Positions 23,701 to 36,700 of a stretch of 64,000 nucleotides of DNA are shown one piece after another; within the stretch, counting starts at the first letter, position 1, and every line of letters starts with the position of its first letter. Location of the stretch: contig JAJTUQ010000005.1 in the NCBI GenBank assembly GCA_021399445.1, positions 4,092,001 through 4,156,000 of the forward strand. Direction: 5' to 3'. The translations under genes and the position numbers were made by a program. This DNA comes from Xylogone sp. PMI_703. Lineage: Eukaryota > Ascomycota > Leotiomycetes. The notes beneath the pieces are model-generated. The model was not told where the DNA came from and ran no database searches. It saw nothing but the letters and a program-made list of their open reading frames with translations.

Positions 23701-25100
23701 AACAACATGCAGAAACTTGAGGAAGTTTGGGCTTCTCGTGCAGCTTGCAAGCAGAGAAGAGGTAGAGCTGGAAGAGTGCAGGCTGGCAAATGCTACAAGC
23801 TCTACACAAAGAATCTAGAAACATCAAAGATGGCAGAAAGACCGGAGCCAGAAATTAGGAGAGTCCCACTTGAGCAATTATGTCTCTCAGTTCGAGCCAT
23901 GGGCATCAAGGACGTCAGTACGTTTCTAGCAAATGCGTTGACTCCTCCTGAAAGTATGGCCGTTGAAAATGCCATTGATATGTTGGGCAGAATGGGGGCT
24001 CTTGATGGTGACGATCTAACTGCTCTTGGTCGCCATCTTTCTATGATTCCGGCGGATCTACGATGTGGCAAGCTTATGGTATACGGGGCAATGTTTGGTT
24101 GTCTAGATGCCTGTGTTACAATTGCAGGCATATTAACTGTGAAGAGTCCCTTCGTTTCACCTCAAGATAAAAGAGAAGAATCAAAATCGGCGAAGATGCA
24201 GTTCGCAAAAAACCAAGGAGACTTAGTTGGTGATCTACATGCTTTTGAGCAATGGGAAGATATGGTCAGCAAGAAAAGGTAATCCCTAACCTTGCACCCT
24301 CCTCCACCAAGGGGAAAGCATTATGAGTTTCTAACAATTCAATAGCATTTCACAACGTGAGATTAGGAATTGGTGCACGGACAACTTCCTCTCGTTCCAA
24401 ACGTTGAGCGATATATCGTCCAATAGGTCCCAGTTTATGACCTCTCTCCGTGAGATCGGCTTCATATCGAGCCGCAATGATCCCAGCTTGAACTGCAACA
24501 ACGATAACACGACCCTGATTCGCTCACTTATAGCAGGAGCATTTAACCCACAAATAGCACGAATCGACTTCCCAGATAAGAAATTTGCGCAATCAGTTTC
24601 CGGAGCTGTTGAACTAGACCCAGAGGCAAGGACTATCAAGTACTTCAACCAAGAGAATGGTCGTGTCTTCGTGCACCCTAGCTCAACGCTTTTCGATGCG
24701 CAGAGCTTTCCTGGCAATGCGGTGTATGTGAGTTACTTTAACAAGATGGCCACAAGCAAGGTCTTTATCAGGGATTTGACACGTATGTTTCTCTCATCTC
24801 TTCGTTTTCCTTTTTGGTTTCTCCATTCTAACATAGGCCTCAAAATTAGCTTTCAATTCGTATACTGCATTGCTCTTCTCTGGTCCTATTACCCTTGATA
24901 CCTTGGGCCGTGGTTTAGTCGTAGACGGATGGTTACGCCTTCGAGGTTGGGCCCGGATCGGCGTTTTGGTAAGTCGACTCAGAGGGATGTTAGATGATGT
25001 TTTGGCTAGGAAAATAGACGACCCGGAATTGGATTTGAGCAAGAATGAAGTTGTGAGCGCGGTCATGAAATTGGTCGAGCTGGATGGAATGGATCAATGA
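20766..25100 (+). CDS. DEAH-box RNA helicase with UBA and RWD domains (DHX57/YLR419w type)
   Basis: Exons 20766-21092, 21148-24278, 24346-24782 and 24850-25100 join in phase to give 1381 residues. Order: a basic Gly/Ser-rich start; a UBA-like helix bundle (about 370-405, KRLAEAGYSQDLCKQIL); an RWD domain (about 430-540, EEELASLESVFDMQF); and two helicase lobes with motif I GETGSGKST (about 632), QPRRISA, DEVHERS (about 741), SATLDA and QRRGRAGR (about 977). HA2 and OB-fold C-terminal domains follow. This order matches the DHX57/DHX29 branch (budding yeast YLR419W, fission yeast Ucp12), large RHA-type helicases linked to translation or RNA handling. The N-terminal part is likely a regulatory protein-binding region. 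All catalytic motifs are intact. It converges on the monooxygenase gene with 105 bases between. Confidence 0.94.
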
Positions 25101-25205
25101 GTTCAGGAAAAGAATAGAAAATGATGATTCATATATATACTGCATCTAGTAACTATCTACATGACGATACAAAATGGGAACAAGTGATTTGAACGGGTAT
25201 CCAGG

Positions 25206-26581
25206 TTAAAATGGGTTAGCTTTGTAAGCTTCTTCGGCTTCCTTATATGCATCATATCCGTACAACCATGGTTGCACTCTGGGGCATGTCCATCTGCTAG
25301 GGAAATCAGGCTTCAACTCTTTGCCTAACATACTAAGCATAAGCTCATCTCTTGCTCTCTGTTCTTCGCCATCAGGAAGATGAAAGTCGTGCCGCTGCTT
25401 GAACGTCTCTTTTGTGATTTTCTCCCCTCTGTCCTTCCTTAACTGTTCATACATTCTCGCAGCTTTTTGTAATTGTACCTCCTTATTCTCTTGCGAGACA
25501 TGAGCTAAGAGAGAACCTATAACCGCCCCATCCTCGAGCGAAGAGTTGGCTCCTTGCGCCAGATACGGCAGCATGGGATGACAACAATCTCCAGCCATCC
25601 AGAATGTGCCGGTCACATCCGTCCAGTTAGGTAAAGTGTTCAACCACATGAGCTTCCATTTCGCTACGGTCTTCACTTGTGCCAGGAATTTCTTGAGAAT
25701 AGGGTCCCAATTTTCGAAGAGCGCTCGCATTTCTTCCACGTTCCCTTCTTGTTTCGAGACTCCCTCAGGAAGATCATCCGGGCATAGAAGCACGATATTC
25801 AGCATCTTACCGGCGCGTAACGTGTAGGAGACTACATGCGACTCAGGCCCAACCCAGAAATTCACTGTGGTCTCCTCAACAAACGCGCGCAATTCCTCAG
25901 CATCAGGACCATGTAACTCATCTGTGTTGATAACAATCCTAAAAGCAAGGTCGCCCGTGAGTATAGCAGGTGACTGCCTCCCAATGAACTGACTCCGCGT
26001 GCTACTCCACAGCCCATCCGTGCAGATTATCACGTCCCCACTGATCTTCTCTCCGGAGCCATGGACCTCAATTTTCACCTCGTCAAAATCCACCTTTGCC
26101 ACTCTTGACGAGAAACGGAATTTGACGCCTAACTCCTCGCAGCGGCCAGCCATCGCCTGCTGGAGATCCACGCGATGCATGTTCCAGTAAGGCGCATCGT
26201 ACCTGCTGAGGATCTTCTTCTGGAAATCCTCTTCGCGGGCAAGGATCTTCGTTCCATCGTAGCGGCGCACGGAAAGTGTCACTGGCGCTGCAGATTTGGG
26301 TTGCAAACGGTCGTAGATTCCCCAGGTTTTGAAGAGCCGTGTCGAGTTTGGCGTGAGTTGTAGACCTGCCTACGTTTTGGGAGCATGAGTTTTAGTCTAA
26401 GTATAGAACAGAAGGAATATGGATGGAAAAGAATTGAGATAAGCTAACATACTCCAATTTCCGCCAGCGCTGGAACCGCTTCCAAGACAGTGACCTCGTG
26501 GTCTGGGTTTGCGATCTTGATGGATAATGCGGCGCCGAGGCCTGCCAGGCCAGCGCCGATGATCAAGACATGGAGCGACAT
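25206..26581 (-). CDS. FAD-dependent monooxygenase, salicylate-hydroxylase-like
   Basis: Exons 26581-26453 and 26369-25206 join in phase 0 and give 430 residues. The N-terminus LHVLIIGAGLAGLGAALS is a Rossmann dinucleotide fold (GxGxxG) at residues 4-20. Splicing restores AEIGAGLQLTPNSTR, a conserved line of this family. The second FAD motif GDCCHPMLPYLAQGANSSLED lies near residue 310, with DGLWSSTRS as the DG motif near 160. These place it with group A flavoprotein hydroxylases acting on aromatic acids (salicylate- or 6-hydroxynicotinate-like). No other secondary-metabolism gene is adjacent, so it is probably a stand-alone catabolic enzyme. The substrate is unknown. No signal peptide is seen. 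Confidence 0.92.
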
Positions 26582-27498
26582 TAGAGCCGTATGCTGCGAA
26601 ATCGATTGCTCTTTCCGTTGCAGATTTGTCCAGGTCAATTTCTCTTGAGGCTTTTGATTAAGCCTCTATGTAATTGAGAACACCTTAATTAATCTGTATC
26701 TCTACTTCTGCGTGGAGATTATCCGATCCAATTTGAATAACCCAAAGAAATGAACAAAACAGGGACAAAGAGAGAGAGAGAGAAAATAAAGATCAAATGA
26801 GAAATCAGACAAGAACTTCAGGAAATAGAAACAGAAAAGCCAATACCAACTAGAGCTCTGGGCGATAAAAGTAGTCGCGCACCCGGAAGGATGGTTGCCA
26901 TCCACCGTGATGGGAGGAAGCTCTTCTTGGGGACGGTAAGCAAGCTCGGCAAGGTGGGACAGGAGCAAAAAAGGAGGGGCAGATCTAGATGACGTGGTGG
27001 GACGCACAGAGCAAATCGGAATTGTGGGGCAGGTTTTCCTGGGGATGTCCCGCGAATGCTGCTGTCGGATGACCACAGCGGTATATGTGGTACGGAGAAT
27101 ACTGTACCTTCCACGAGCCTCTGGCAATAATGTTTTGCTTATGTTGTTTTGGGAAGGTATTCGCGTGTGCTAAGGAATAGTACCACAGTACAGATAGTGG
27201 TTCACAAGACTGGGGCTTGTATGCTTCCGTTGGGAATCAAGCACCAAATCACCTTAGGCATTCTGGTGTGGAAAAGAAATAATGCTTTGTTTATCAAGGT
27301 ATTTCCATTGAATTGAGCTTTTCTAGTTACTGACGGTAGTTTACCGTAAAGTCCATGCCGACGCCAAGTATCCATTTTCCTACCTACAAAGGCCCTTTTG
27401 AACGCCTACTGATGCAGCCTATTCCTATGTTGTTTGAGGTACTCATAATAAGAAATCGAGAATGTATCCCTTTTCGGAGATAATAGTTGGTTGGACCT
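26582..27498. promoter_or_regulatory. Upstream region of the monooxygenase and 3' flank of RPC4
   Basis: About 920 bases without a supported gene. On the minus strand it holds the monooxygenase promoter, including a CT-rich stretch (purine run on plus, 26740-26835) with an (AG)8 repeat at 26769-26783. Open frames of 98-141 codons here overlap each other and have CT-biased composition. Confidence 0.5.
26769..26783. repeat. (AG)n microsatellite
   Basis: A run of alternating A and G in the likely leader of the monooxygenase gene (CT run on the transcribed strand), typical of fungal core promoters. Confidence 0.8.
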
Positions 27499-29438
27499 TC
27501 AGACTCCCTCAAAGATCTTCTCGAAGTCGGGAGTAACGATGAACTTGCCCATGAGAGAACCTAGGCCTGTAGCCGCACCCTCTTCCTCGCCATCCTTGAA
27601 CTCGGTCAGGACAACCGTCTGCAAGAAGGACGCATCGAAGCCTCGACCGACAATCATGCTGTTACCTCCCCAGTCAAATTCGACTTTACCACTCTCGCGA
27701 ACGATCATTTTGCCCAGGAAGCCTTCCTCCGGAACGAGGGGATCATCTGCTTGCTCAACATCTGGTTCTTCTTTTATAACTATCTCTTCGCCATCTGCTG
27801 TGACATCAACAGCATTAGACATTGAAGTACCGCTCATTTCGACATCCTCTCCATCTGTAGCCTTTCCTTTGACTTTGAATTTTTCCGAATTATGGAGACG
27901 GGGCAGGACCGGCGGGAACTGGAAAAGGTACAACCGACCTTCTCTCCTGTCAACAGCCTCTTCATCGTTCTCGGCATCCATATCAACATCGCCCGCGGCA
28001 TCTTTGCCCTTTGACGACTGGTCTGCTGCTGTCTGTAGGTTGCCTAATTCATCCGTGAGGACCGCAAGATCGAGTTGCCTGCGCTCATATTCTGCCTTGT
28101 CCTCCTCGGTTTGGAAGATGGGTTTGACGTCCTTCTTTCTAGTGCTCTTTGCCTTGCTTGTAACCGGTTCCTCCTCTTCTTGTTCTGGTAATTCAGCGAC
28201 GGCTCTGCTGGTTCGTGTGCGTTCCGGAGAGCTAGGGGCAGACTTGATGGCGTGTAGACTATCTTCAGGCAATCCATGCTCTTCAGCTTTGACCTCAACG
28301 CTGTCGTCATCATAGACTCCTTTCCAGACCCTAGATGGTTTGATCTCCTTTGACTGGAGCTTTCTATTGATGGTATCCATGTCTAATTCTTCAACATCAC
28401 CGTCTGTTGTGGGTAACGCTGCTGAGGAATCTGATGTGACGAGATTTACGACGCGTTCTTTGTGCTCATACCTAGGCAGGCGCACTGGTCTCATGCCGCC
28501 TTTGTTAGAAGCCGTCTTTCCCTTCTCCTTCGACAGTCTAGCGGCCGTTGTAGCCTCATCATCGCCCTCATCACTACTAACAAGGTTGATGTACTCAATG
28601 TCAACCCTATCGCCAGCTGTATCTTCTTCACCAGGATATTGAGGGTCCGCGTTGAGATTTGCTCCGCCGGAATGACTGCTTCCATGAAATCCTGGTTCAG
28701 TTTTGGTTCTGAACGATGAGACACCTCCTTGCGACTGACTCGGTCCACCCTGACGTTGTATGCCACCACCAGCTCCAAATGGATTGGATCTTTTGTCTGT
28801 GGTGAATTGATTTAGTAATGAAGACATATAGAGTGCTCGAGAGTAGCAGGAACTTACCAGGCATAGCAGGCGCAACAGCAAAAGGGCCGCTGGCACCAGG
28901 CGCAACTCCTCCTCTTTCAAAGCCCCGTCCCATAGCATCACCCCTACCTCGGCCACCTCTGCCTCTCATGCTCCTTGCGGCTCTAGCTGCAATAGCGGCA
29001 TTCTTTTCCTCGATCCCAGCTAGCCTGGCCTTCTCTTCATCCTCTAACTTTTGTCTCTCTGCTACATCTCTTCGAATTGCGCGCGGCTTGAATCTGCTCC
29101 TCGGCGCACCAGCATTGGAAGCTGCTCCCCGCCCAGCAGCACCGGCTCTGCCTGTCAAGCTATCCAACCTCTCAACTGGAGGCCGTCCTGGGGTTTGCGC
29201 AGGTGATCCATCTGGGGTAAACGCTGGAGAGTCGTGCGGGGAGTCGACTGCATCGTTGTCTTCGATCTTGGGGACAATTTCTGGTTGATTGGATGCGGAT
29301 GATGATTCCTCATGGGTGGTTTCATTCACCTGTCCACCAGTCAGCTCTTGCAGGTCTGTTTGTGTTCGTGTCGCTTGCCTTGCCTCCTCGACCGCGGCCC
29401 CGCCTAGTGGCCATTCCTCGCGCAGCTTTTGGCGGCAT
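27499..29438 (-). CDS. rpc53: DNA-directed RNA polymerase III subunit RPC4 (Rpc53/C53)
   Basis: This is a Pol III-specific subunit that, with Rpc37, acts in termination and reinitiation. Exons 29438-29330, 29280-28858 and 28796-27499 give 609 residues. The first exon begins MPPKAARGMATRRGRGRGG, a usual Arg/Gly-rich start; its 49-base intron (29329-29281) is inferred from phase because the downstream frame has no ATG, and its branch point is weak. The middle is long, acidic and probably disordered. The Rpc4 family domain fills the last 180 residues, from GRLYLFQFPPVLP, through KMIVRESGKVEFDWGG, to LMGKFIVTPDFEKIFEGV at the C-terminus. The protein is longer than yeast Rpc53 because of the acidic middle. 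Confidence 0.9.
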
Positions 29439-31641
29439 CGCGACAACAACAAACAGCCTTTGCCTTCTTTAGTCCAGCAAGGTCCTTGCCCTCACCACAT
29501 CTGATGTCAAGCGCAGCAGCGTCTGCCTTGAAATTGGCTAGGTTGTGAACTGAAGTAGCTGGTGAGTCGTGACCACTGGCCCAGCAATACTTTATTTTTA
29601 GCGCGGGACACAACTTTTTTTCCCTGAGCTCGCAAGGCTCCAAGCTCAGGCTGCAAGTGGCCTGTGCGCATACATGGTCTGTGCGTAGAACGCTGCTCGC
29701 TCTTCTTTCGCTTGCTTCGGTTGCCGGTCCAGGGCTCGAAGGGGACCGATGGCCCGAAGCAAACATTCCTCTGTTCTGACCAGGAGCCAGGGCTGTACCG
29801 AAAACTATGCGATGGAGACAATGCCGCTGTTCATGTGAGAGAACAATACGTAGTGTCTCGACGCCCAAGATCTAATTACTAGTCTGTGCCTCCCGCTTCC
29901 TTCAGCCCTCTTGCCTCTAAATAGCTTTGTCCAAGATCACCAACAGTCTTTGTGCGCTGCTGCCAGCCAACCCCCTCCAAGCCCTCGAGCCCTCCCAAAC
30001 CTCGGAACAGCGCTAGGCTAGACTCGGCTTGGCCCGGGACTGGGCCGCCCAATGACGCAAACCTCCTGCTTTTCTCGAGGTTCTGCCAGCCGATTGATCA
30101 ATTCCGCACTCACAACAGCTTGCTCTCTCGCGGCCTCTCGTGATCATAAAAGGGAACACAAAGTCCTCTTATGCGGTGACCTTGCGCAATGAAGCCATCC
30201 GTCCTCAGGTGGCCTGTTGTGGTCGCTGGGCAACGCTTGACTCACAGCGATTGATGCGCGCCCCGATTATGACTGGTGCCAAAAACACCGCCCTGTGCCC
30301 AGAGGATGTCTCTTCGCTGCGGATCTGGACTGTTCTTCCCTTCCCCCCGTAAGTAAGCATCACCTTGTTGGCAGGCGGTCACGCCCCACTTGATTGGCTG
30401 CCACTGGTTTGCGGTGAGTTTCCAAGCGTCGCCACCGTTAATCCTCTTGGTCGCCTGAGCCGCGTTGCCCTTGCGCGTTTCCCGGGCTGGGGGGTGCCGC
30501 TTTGGTTTGACGGGAGACCTGTCTGGCAATTGTCGCGATAGCATCAGATTTTGCATGCGAGGGAAAAGGAGACGCTCTCTTGGTGTTGAAGAGTCGGGCA
30601 GGTTGCTGCTGCGGTGCTGCATTGCTGCCGTAATCCTGTGCACGTGATACGCTAATGATCTGCAGTGCCAAGCTGGCAACGCTAGCCCTAAAATAGACGA
30701 AAGCGCTAATTTCAACGACATGTCTTGCCGGACTGCGGGGTCCAATGCTTCAGACCTGACACACATTGCTTCCAAGGGGTTCAAGTCGCCGTTAGATTCT
30801 CATGGTTGGTATTGTTATCTATCAATCGCACTATTCGAGATGTAGTTGTACGAGGACCAGCTTGGTTATTTTCGTTTCTTTTGAGATTTGAACTGTAGTT
30901 GACTAAAGTATCACGGTACGAAGACATATAACAAAAAAGACGCGCCCTCCTCCACCATAGAGCTAGACCGTTCGAGATACAGACCAATGGAGACCCCCCT
31001 GCACCGGTAGGAAAGACTAAAACGAACATAAAAAGCAGAAGCATGAAAAACAAAAACCCAATTGACTACCCTTGGAAACCTATAACCTTCTCCGAACGAG
31101 CCTCCCCCGCTCCAAGCCGAGGCTTGCAACGAATCTTTGCTTCCTCCCAGATACAAGTAAACCCATAGCACCTGATTGCGACGTGCGCGCTCTCCCAACT
31201 TTTTTTTAAGTCCACTATAAACTCAAGACCCCCAAATCCTGATTGGCGAACATACAATTAAACAGACAAACCAAGAAGTAAAAGAAACTCGTATAGAAAT
31301 TCATTCCCCAGTCACCAGTGGCGTCACCGGTGGAAGACGGCCAGAAATGGCGCATGTTGATTCCAATGAAAGTTGCCACTTTCCGCTGTGGATTGGGGCC
31401 GCTGGCCGATGGGGAAGTTCTTTGACTGGATAGAGAGGCGATGCCAAAATAAGAAATATCTGTAGCTATGAATACTCATATAGAATTGCATTTAAAAACT
31501 GATCGCGTCGCCATAACGATAAAGTGCACGCAGAAAAGAGTAGTCGTTGAATAGATAGCGAAAATCGCATCGAATAAAACATTTGCGCCGCTTGTAAAGC
31601 AGAGCATAAGTATGTCCTGAGCAACCGATGTTGCCTCATCT
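29439..31641. other. 2.2-kb region between RPC4 and the Zn2Cys6 gene
   Basis: No gene is supported. The left part (29439 to about 30800) should contain the RPC4 promoter. The right part (about 30800-31641) is AT-richer and probably includes the 3' UTR of the zinc-cluster gene. Open frames of 60-180 codons overlap on both strands without recognisable motifs. Confidence 0.45.
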
Positions 31642-33761
31642 CTACCGCTTTCTCTTCTTACTCTTATCAGCTCCGCCTTGTGCGCCGGAGACTGCCACCG
31701 GTGGAGCGACGTTAATTTGTGTTTGCGCTTCATCCTTCCGGACTGGGACGCCCATATGACGTCCATAGCGACCCTTGCGCCCGTTCCCTTCATCTTCGCT
31801 GATGCATTGATCAGCGTTGAGTCCAGCATCCTTGCATCGCTGGCAGGGCCGCTGACGGTCACAGCCCTTCTTACTCTTTCGGCAGCGTTGGCAGCGTGGT
31901 TTAGTAGAGAGATCTTCCTCCTCTTCGCCAAGCTGATGGTGGAAATTGAGCGCTGAGGAAACAGACGCCTTTCTAGACTGTGGCGGCAAAGACGCTGGAG
32001 ATATTGGGCCTTTGTTGATGTTCGAACTAGTAGCCGGTTTCTTGACCTTAAGACCCAATCCGGGGCGTTGAGTTTTGGTAGATTTAGAAGTAGCTTTTGT
32101 GACTTTGGTAACCAGGACATTGGCGCGAGACTTGTTGACAGTATGTGATGCTCTTTGCCTTGAGTTTTTGGATTTCACAGCCTCAGGACCATTCATATCA
32201 GGGCTGAATGTTTGATCCTGGCCATCTTCATAATCGCCTTCATCTCCACTTGGCTCAGTAGTATCTTGACTGGGAAGAATGTCATCCAAGTGTGGGCGCG
32301 ACTTCTTTGCCATACTAGGTGGCAAGATTGGGCTGGCTTCACGTTTGATTTGGCGAGGGGGTGGAAGGTCAAGCTCACTCTCACTGTCTGCTTCGCTTGT
32401 AGCCCCAGTAGAGGAAGCAGCATCTGCACGACCACTAAACGTGTCGTCAAGAGTAGATGCAGATGTGCGACCGTGAGAAATATTTGACATTTCGCCGAGT
32501 CTCATCAACTGAAGCGCAACATCTTTATCCTCTTCCGACATGCAGCTTCTAACTGTTGGATCGGGTGTGGGAAGTATACCAGAGCTATTCCCGTTTGGCG
32601 TACTGCCTAACGAGTCTTGCCCAGAAGGATACGATGCGCCACCACGAGTGCGACGACCATTTGCGGCTGGCGTGGCATACAAGCCTGGCTGACCGTACCC
32701 GTTATTGTAGCTATGAGGTGATTGAAGTTGCTGTGCGTTCCAGAAAGCGTGTTGTGATGTGTGCGTGAAGGGGATTGGAGCTCGCTGGTATTCGTTGCGC
32801 CGAGCTGGCGAAACCGAGGAATTTGATGCCGCTGCTGGCATTTGAGGAGGTGCAAATAGTGGCAGTTCCTAGTTTAAGAATATTAGCGGCTATTTTAAAT
32901 GATACATTATCCATCAGCGATGGAGCGCTAACTCACCGAACTCTCAAATTTAGCCCTTTTGCGTCTGCCACCCTCTACAATATTGTCCAGGCTAATCTCA
33001 GTATTACCCAGTTGTTCACTCTTGGTTCTACTAGAGACGGATCCTGGTCCTCCATCTCCACTGCTATACCCCAAGCCATCGCTGTGAATGTCTGCGAAAC
33101 TGCCATGTGCACTTGAGCCCCGACTTTTGAAGCCTGATCGGGAGCGACTCTTCTTGGATGGCAAAGGGTTTGTGCTGGCAGAAGTGCTCCGCCTACCACG
33201 ACCTTGATTTGGAGATACACTGCGCTTGCGCGAGGTCCTTGAGGTTGGTCGGGAGTCGGGTTGGCCGTACGTTAAGGCTTGAGCAGGATGCTGGGGTAAA
33301 TAGTGACTATCTAAATGATAGTAGCTGTGATGATTACCCGGAGACCCAGTGTGATAGGAGGAGCTGTATGCACCAGCGGGCTCCTCAATTACCCTAACAT
33401 ACACAGTCATGTTATTTCGCAGGTTTTCGTACCGAGCGATGAGAGTGTTCCCTTGCTCATCTTCGAAGCTCACGCCTTTCGAGCCACCTGGACCGGCATA
33501 CAACCCGTAGAAATTTTTAACCGTTGTAACTATTGATTCAGTAGTATCATGTGGGAAGATCTGCACCCTCATAGGCAGGCGCGCCCGGTATTGAGGCGAT
33601 TCGGGGAAGAGAAGTTCGAATGCGACACTCTTCGGGGTCGGGCTACCATAAGGAGACATATTTGTGGTGTGGGTTACCGCTGAGCAACCTTGGTTATCAT
33701 TGTATACGGAGGGAGGAGTTACGATTCCCTCGTTTGCCTCTCGTACTTGTGTTGCAGACAT
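31642..33761 (-). CDS. Regulator with C-terminal Zn2Cys6 cluster
   Basis: Exons 33761-32937 and 32868-31642 join in phase 0 and give 683 residues. The GAL4-type binuclear zinc cluster lies at residues 601-630, with CQRCRKSKKGC, then CQRC, then a final Cys, close to the C-terminus; most fungal zinc-cluster proteins carry it near the N-terminus. A basic tail ending KSKKRKR is a likely NLS. Residues about 35-110 form a conserved-looking globular stretch (FELLFPESPQYRARLPMRVQ through NMTVYVRVIEE) with a PB1/ubiquitin-like feel. The rest is Ser/Pro/Gln-rich and presumably disordered. No fungal_trans middle domain is visible. The ATG at 33761 is used because the frame upstream lacks an ATG. Target genes cannot be told. 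Confidence 0.86.
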
Positions 33762-36700
33762 TGTGGAGTAGTGCTGCCGGTTTCGCGGAAGGGGAGGAGC
33801 AGGAGTAGCCGAATCTGCCCTGCTCAAGAGACGATGCCAAAAGTCGTCCGATATAACCCGTTCAGGGTGCTCGAGATATATAATACCAACTGTATTTTAT
33901 TGCGTCTGTTGTATTTGGGAAAGCCTGCAGAGGCTATATTGGTGGATCTCGGTGAAGATCCTGTCGTCGCAAGTCGGCGGGAGGAAGGGTTGGAGGATCC
34001 GGAGCGAACGTCGTCGAGACCTTGGTTCTACATAGGAGTATCGTCAGTATCGGTGTTAGGAGACTTCAAGATGTCTTCGAGAGCTCATCCGATGAAGGAT
34101 GAGAGGAGGTGATGGAATTGTGGCCCCAAATCACCCTCCCTGGGCGCTTCGGCGCTGGAAGTGATCGGATCGATCTTCAGGGAAAGCCAAAGGGAGAGTG
34201 GCAGACCAGATTCCTGCGATTACTTGATCGCATATTAAGATGGAATGATTTCAACTTACAAGAGTCTAGAATGGATGTTAGGATGGGACCTATCGACACA
34301 TTGAGAGTGTTCGTCGGTTCGAATGGCTGATCTCAGGCCTATGAGAAGAGTGGTCAGAAGAGAGGTTGCAAATGGTAGTAATCGTTGTTTGAAAAGAGTT
34401 TGAATTATACCGAAAAGAAACGGATGTACTTTGGAATGCACCTGTTGAAAGTTGGCTTTGTGTTGTTCAACAAGAAGTGTCTGGTGTGTGTGCGAAGAAG
34501 AGGAGCACTTGAGAAGTCTACCGGCGGAGACCTTGGCTCGTTACGCAGGCTCATTCGTGACAGCCATTTTTATGCAACTACTTTTACACAACTCTGCTCA
34601 AATCGCCTTAGCATTCGATTATTTCCAGTACTTTACTTCACGAGCCCAGGAAAATTCTAGCTTTAAAAACAGCGCATTCTACCCTCTGAATTCGGGCAGT
34701 CTGTTGATCCCCCCTGCCAGATTCGAGAGGGCTGTCCATGTCAGATCATACCCTATCCTTCCACACAGTCTACTGCAGCGGGCATTTATACTACAGATAT
34801 CAGGTAGCTGAACACTCAGAAATACATAAGGGATCCAATTATGGCAAGACATGGTCTTCAAAAACACCGGCCAGCTTCCATGATTGAGGGGTAACGGGGC
34901 TTCTCTCAACCATAACGCAGTGGCATATCCATTAACTACAGTTTTCAGAGCAGACTGAAGATGTGAAAGAATCCCACTAAATCAGCTCAAGGGCATGTTC
35001 CTCATTACAGGTCGTGGACAGCATAAAAACATGCAACGGAAAGGATTATTAACTGAGATAACATCCTCAGTCTCCATGGGTGTGACCGAAACCAGCGGAG
35101 AGTACAGTAGCTGGCGCACCAGAGATGACCTAGCCAGCCAATACTTGTCTACGCCATCATCTGAGCCAAGATGCGCAAGGGATCAACTACGGTGTAACGC
35201 CTTCGAGCCCTGCTCGTCTAGCCGTCTGGATGTGTAGCTTGTGGGAATTGGGTGGTGATAGCTGGCCACGCTGTGTCCTATGAGGGCCTGACTCGCATGT
35301 TTGTTTATGTGAAGAATCGAATCGTTGGGGGTCGCGTTCAGGGCCTAATATCACTTGCGACCTAGGATGGCTGTATGCGTTGGCCGCCCAGTTTCAAGAA
35401 GCGTATGTCCTCGTAGCTTGTAGGTCCGGCGGCACATCCTCTCTGGCGATTACGAAAATGGATGCGGCCAACCAAAGCCGAGCACTGTGGGCGGTCTTTG
35501 GCGACACATTCCCGCTTTGATTCGTACTTGGATGCTGGATCCTCGATCTACACCCACACTGCAGCTCTAGCTCCCATCCAGGACTTTCGGTCTGTGGCAA
35601 CCAGACGAGCCAGAGTCTTTTGCTGCGCGCGACAGGAAACTCCCGGCCTTGCCTAGATCCCCAGCGTGAGGTCGATTCCGTGCCTGTTGAGGATATCCGG
35701 TGACGGGCGTGTGCAATTCTCCTCCCAGCGCATCCGTACTGGGAGCCCTGGGAGCGTCAAGCTGCTGGCTCGGCTCGTCGCGATACCGGAGAACCGTCGA
35801 GTTGGCCCCAACACTGCGAGCAATTGTGGAACTTGTGTACGGTAGATACAGACACGGCCGCACCGGATCATCGCGATGCAGATATATTTTGCGCCTGCGC
35901 ACTACTGTCTGCGCTCAAGTGCCAGTGGTGTTGACAGGAATCGAGACATAACGGCTTTGCGCCATAAGCGCAAAGACCTACGGGCTCTGGGGCTCCTCCT
36001 CCTCGCCTGCTCTCGGTGTCCAACCTGGCAAATCAGAGTCTAACCCTAAAATCACACTTCTCAAGCTCAAATGCGATCCCGTTGAACGTCTGTAACCTTC
36101 AGGTAAAGGAACAGCCTGGTCAGATGGTTTTTATCTGACCATTGCGTGGTATCAGATGCGCAGCCCATAAAACACTCGGGATAGTGTGAGGGGCCAAGTT
36201 TAGGTTGGGAGGTAAGTCCCGGCGGTGTCGCAAAAACTATTTATGGCCCATCTCCCTCCAGACTGTTGAATTGTTTTATTCCTCCTCCCACACAACTCGG
36301 CCTGGCGCACACGTCGAAAGGATTCAACTCCGCACTCCGATTGACCGTTGTTCAGGTCGCATAGCCCGTATGGTCTTCTGAGCAACACTATGAACTGCTT
36401 CTCTTAGTCTATAGCACTGCTTCTTCCTCCCGAGCGGCTGATCGGCCCAACTCGCTGATTCTACTGCATCGTTTCGCGCGAATACAAGGCCAACAAGATC
36501 GCAGACTGATTCTTGGGAATATATCAATTGCAATTGAACAATAGTTGACCGGAGACTTATTCCAAGGTTCTGTGACATTACCACGTGACTTCGTTTCTAT
36601 TTCGCGATTTTCGTCACGTCGAAAGCGGGATATCTCAAGTAATGGAATACATACCCTGTTGCGTCACTTTTCTACTAGACTAAAACCCTAAAAACGCCCA

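Noticed and set aside
30242..30784. 180-codon minus-strand open frame between RPC4 and the zinc-cluster gene
   Set aside because: No recognisable motif, polar low-information composition, and overlapping frames on both strands.
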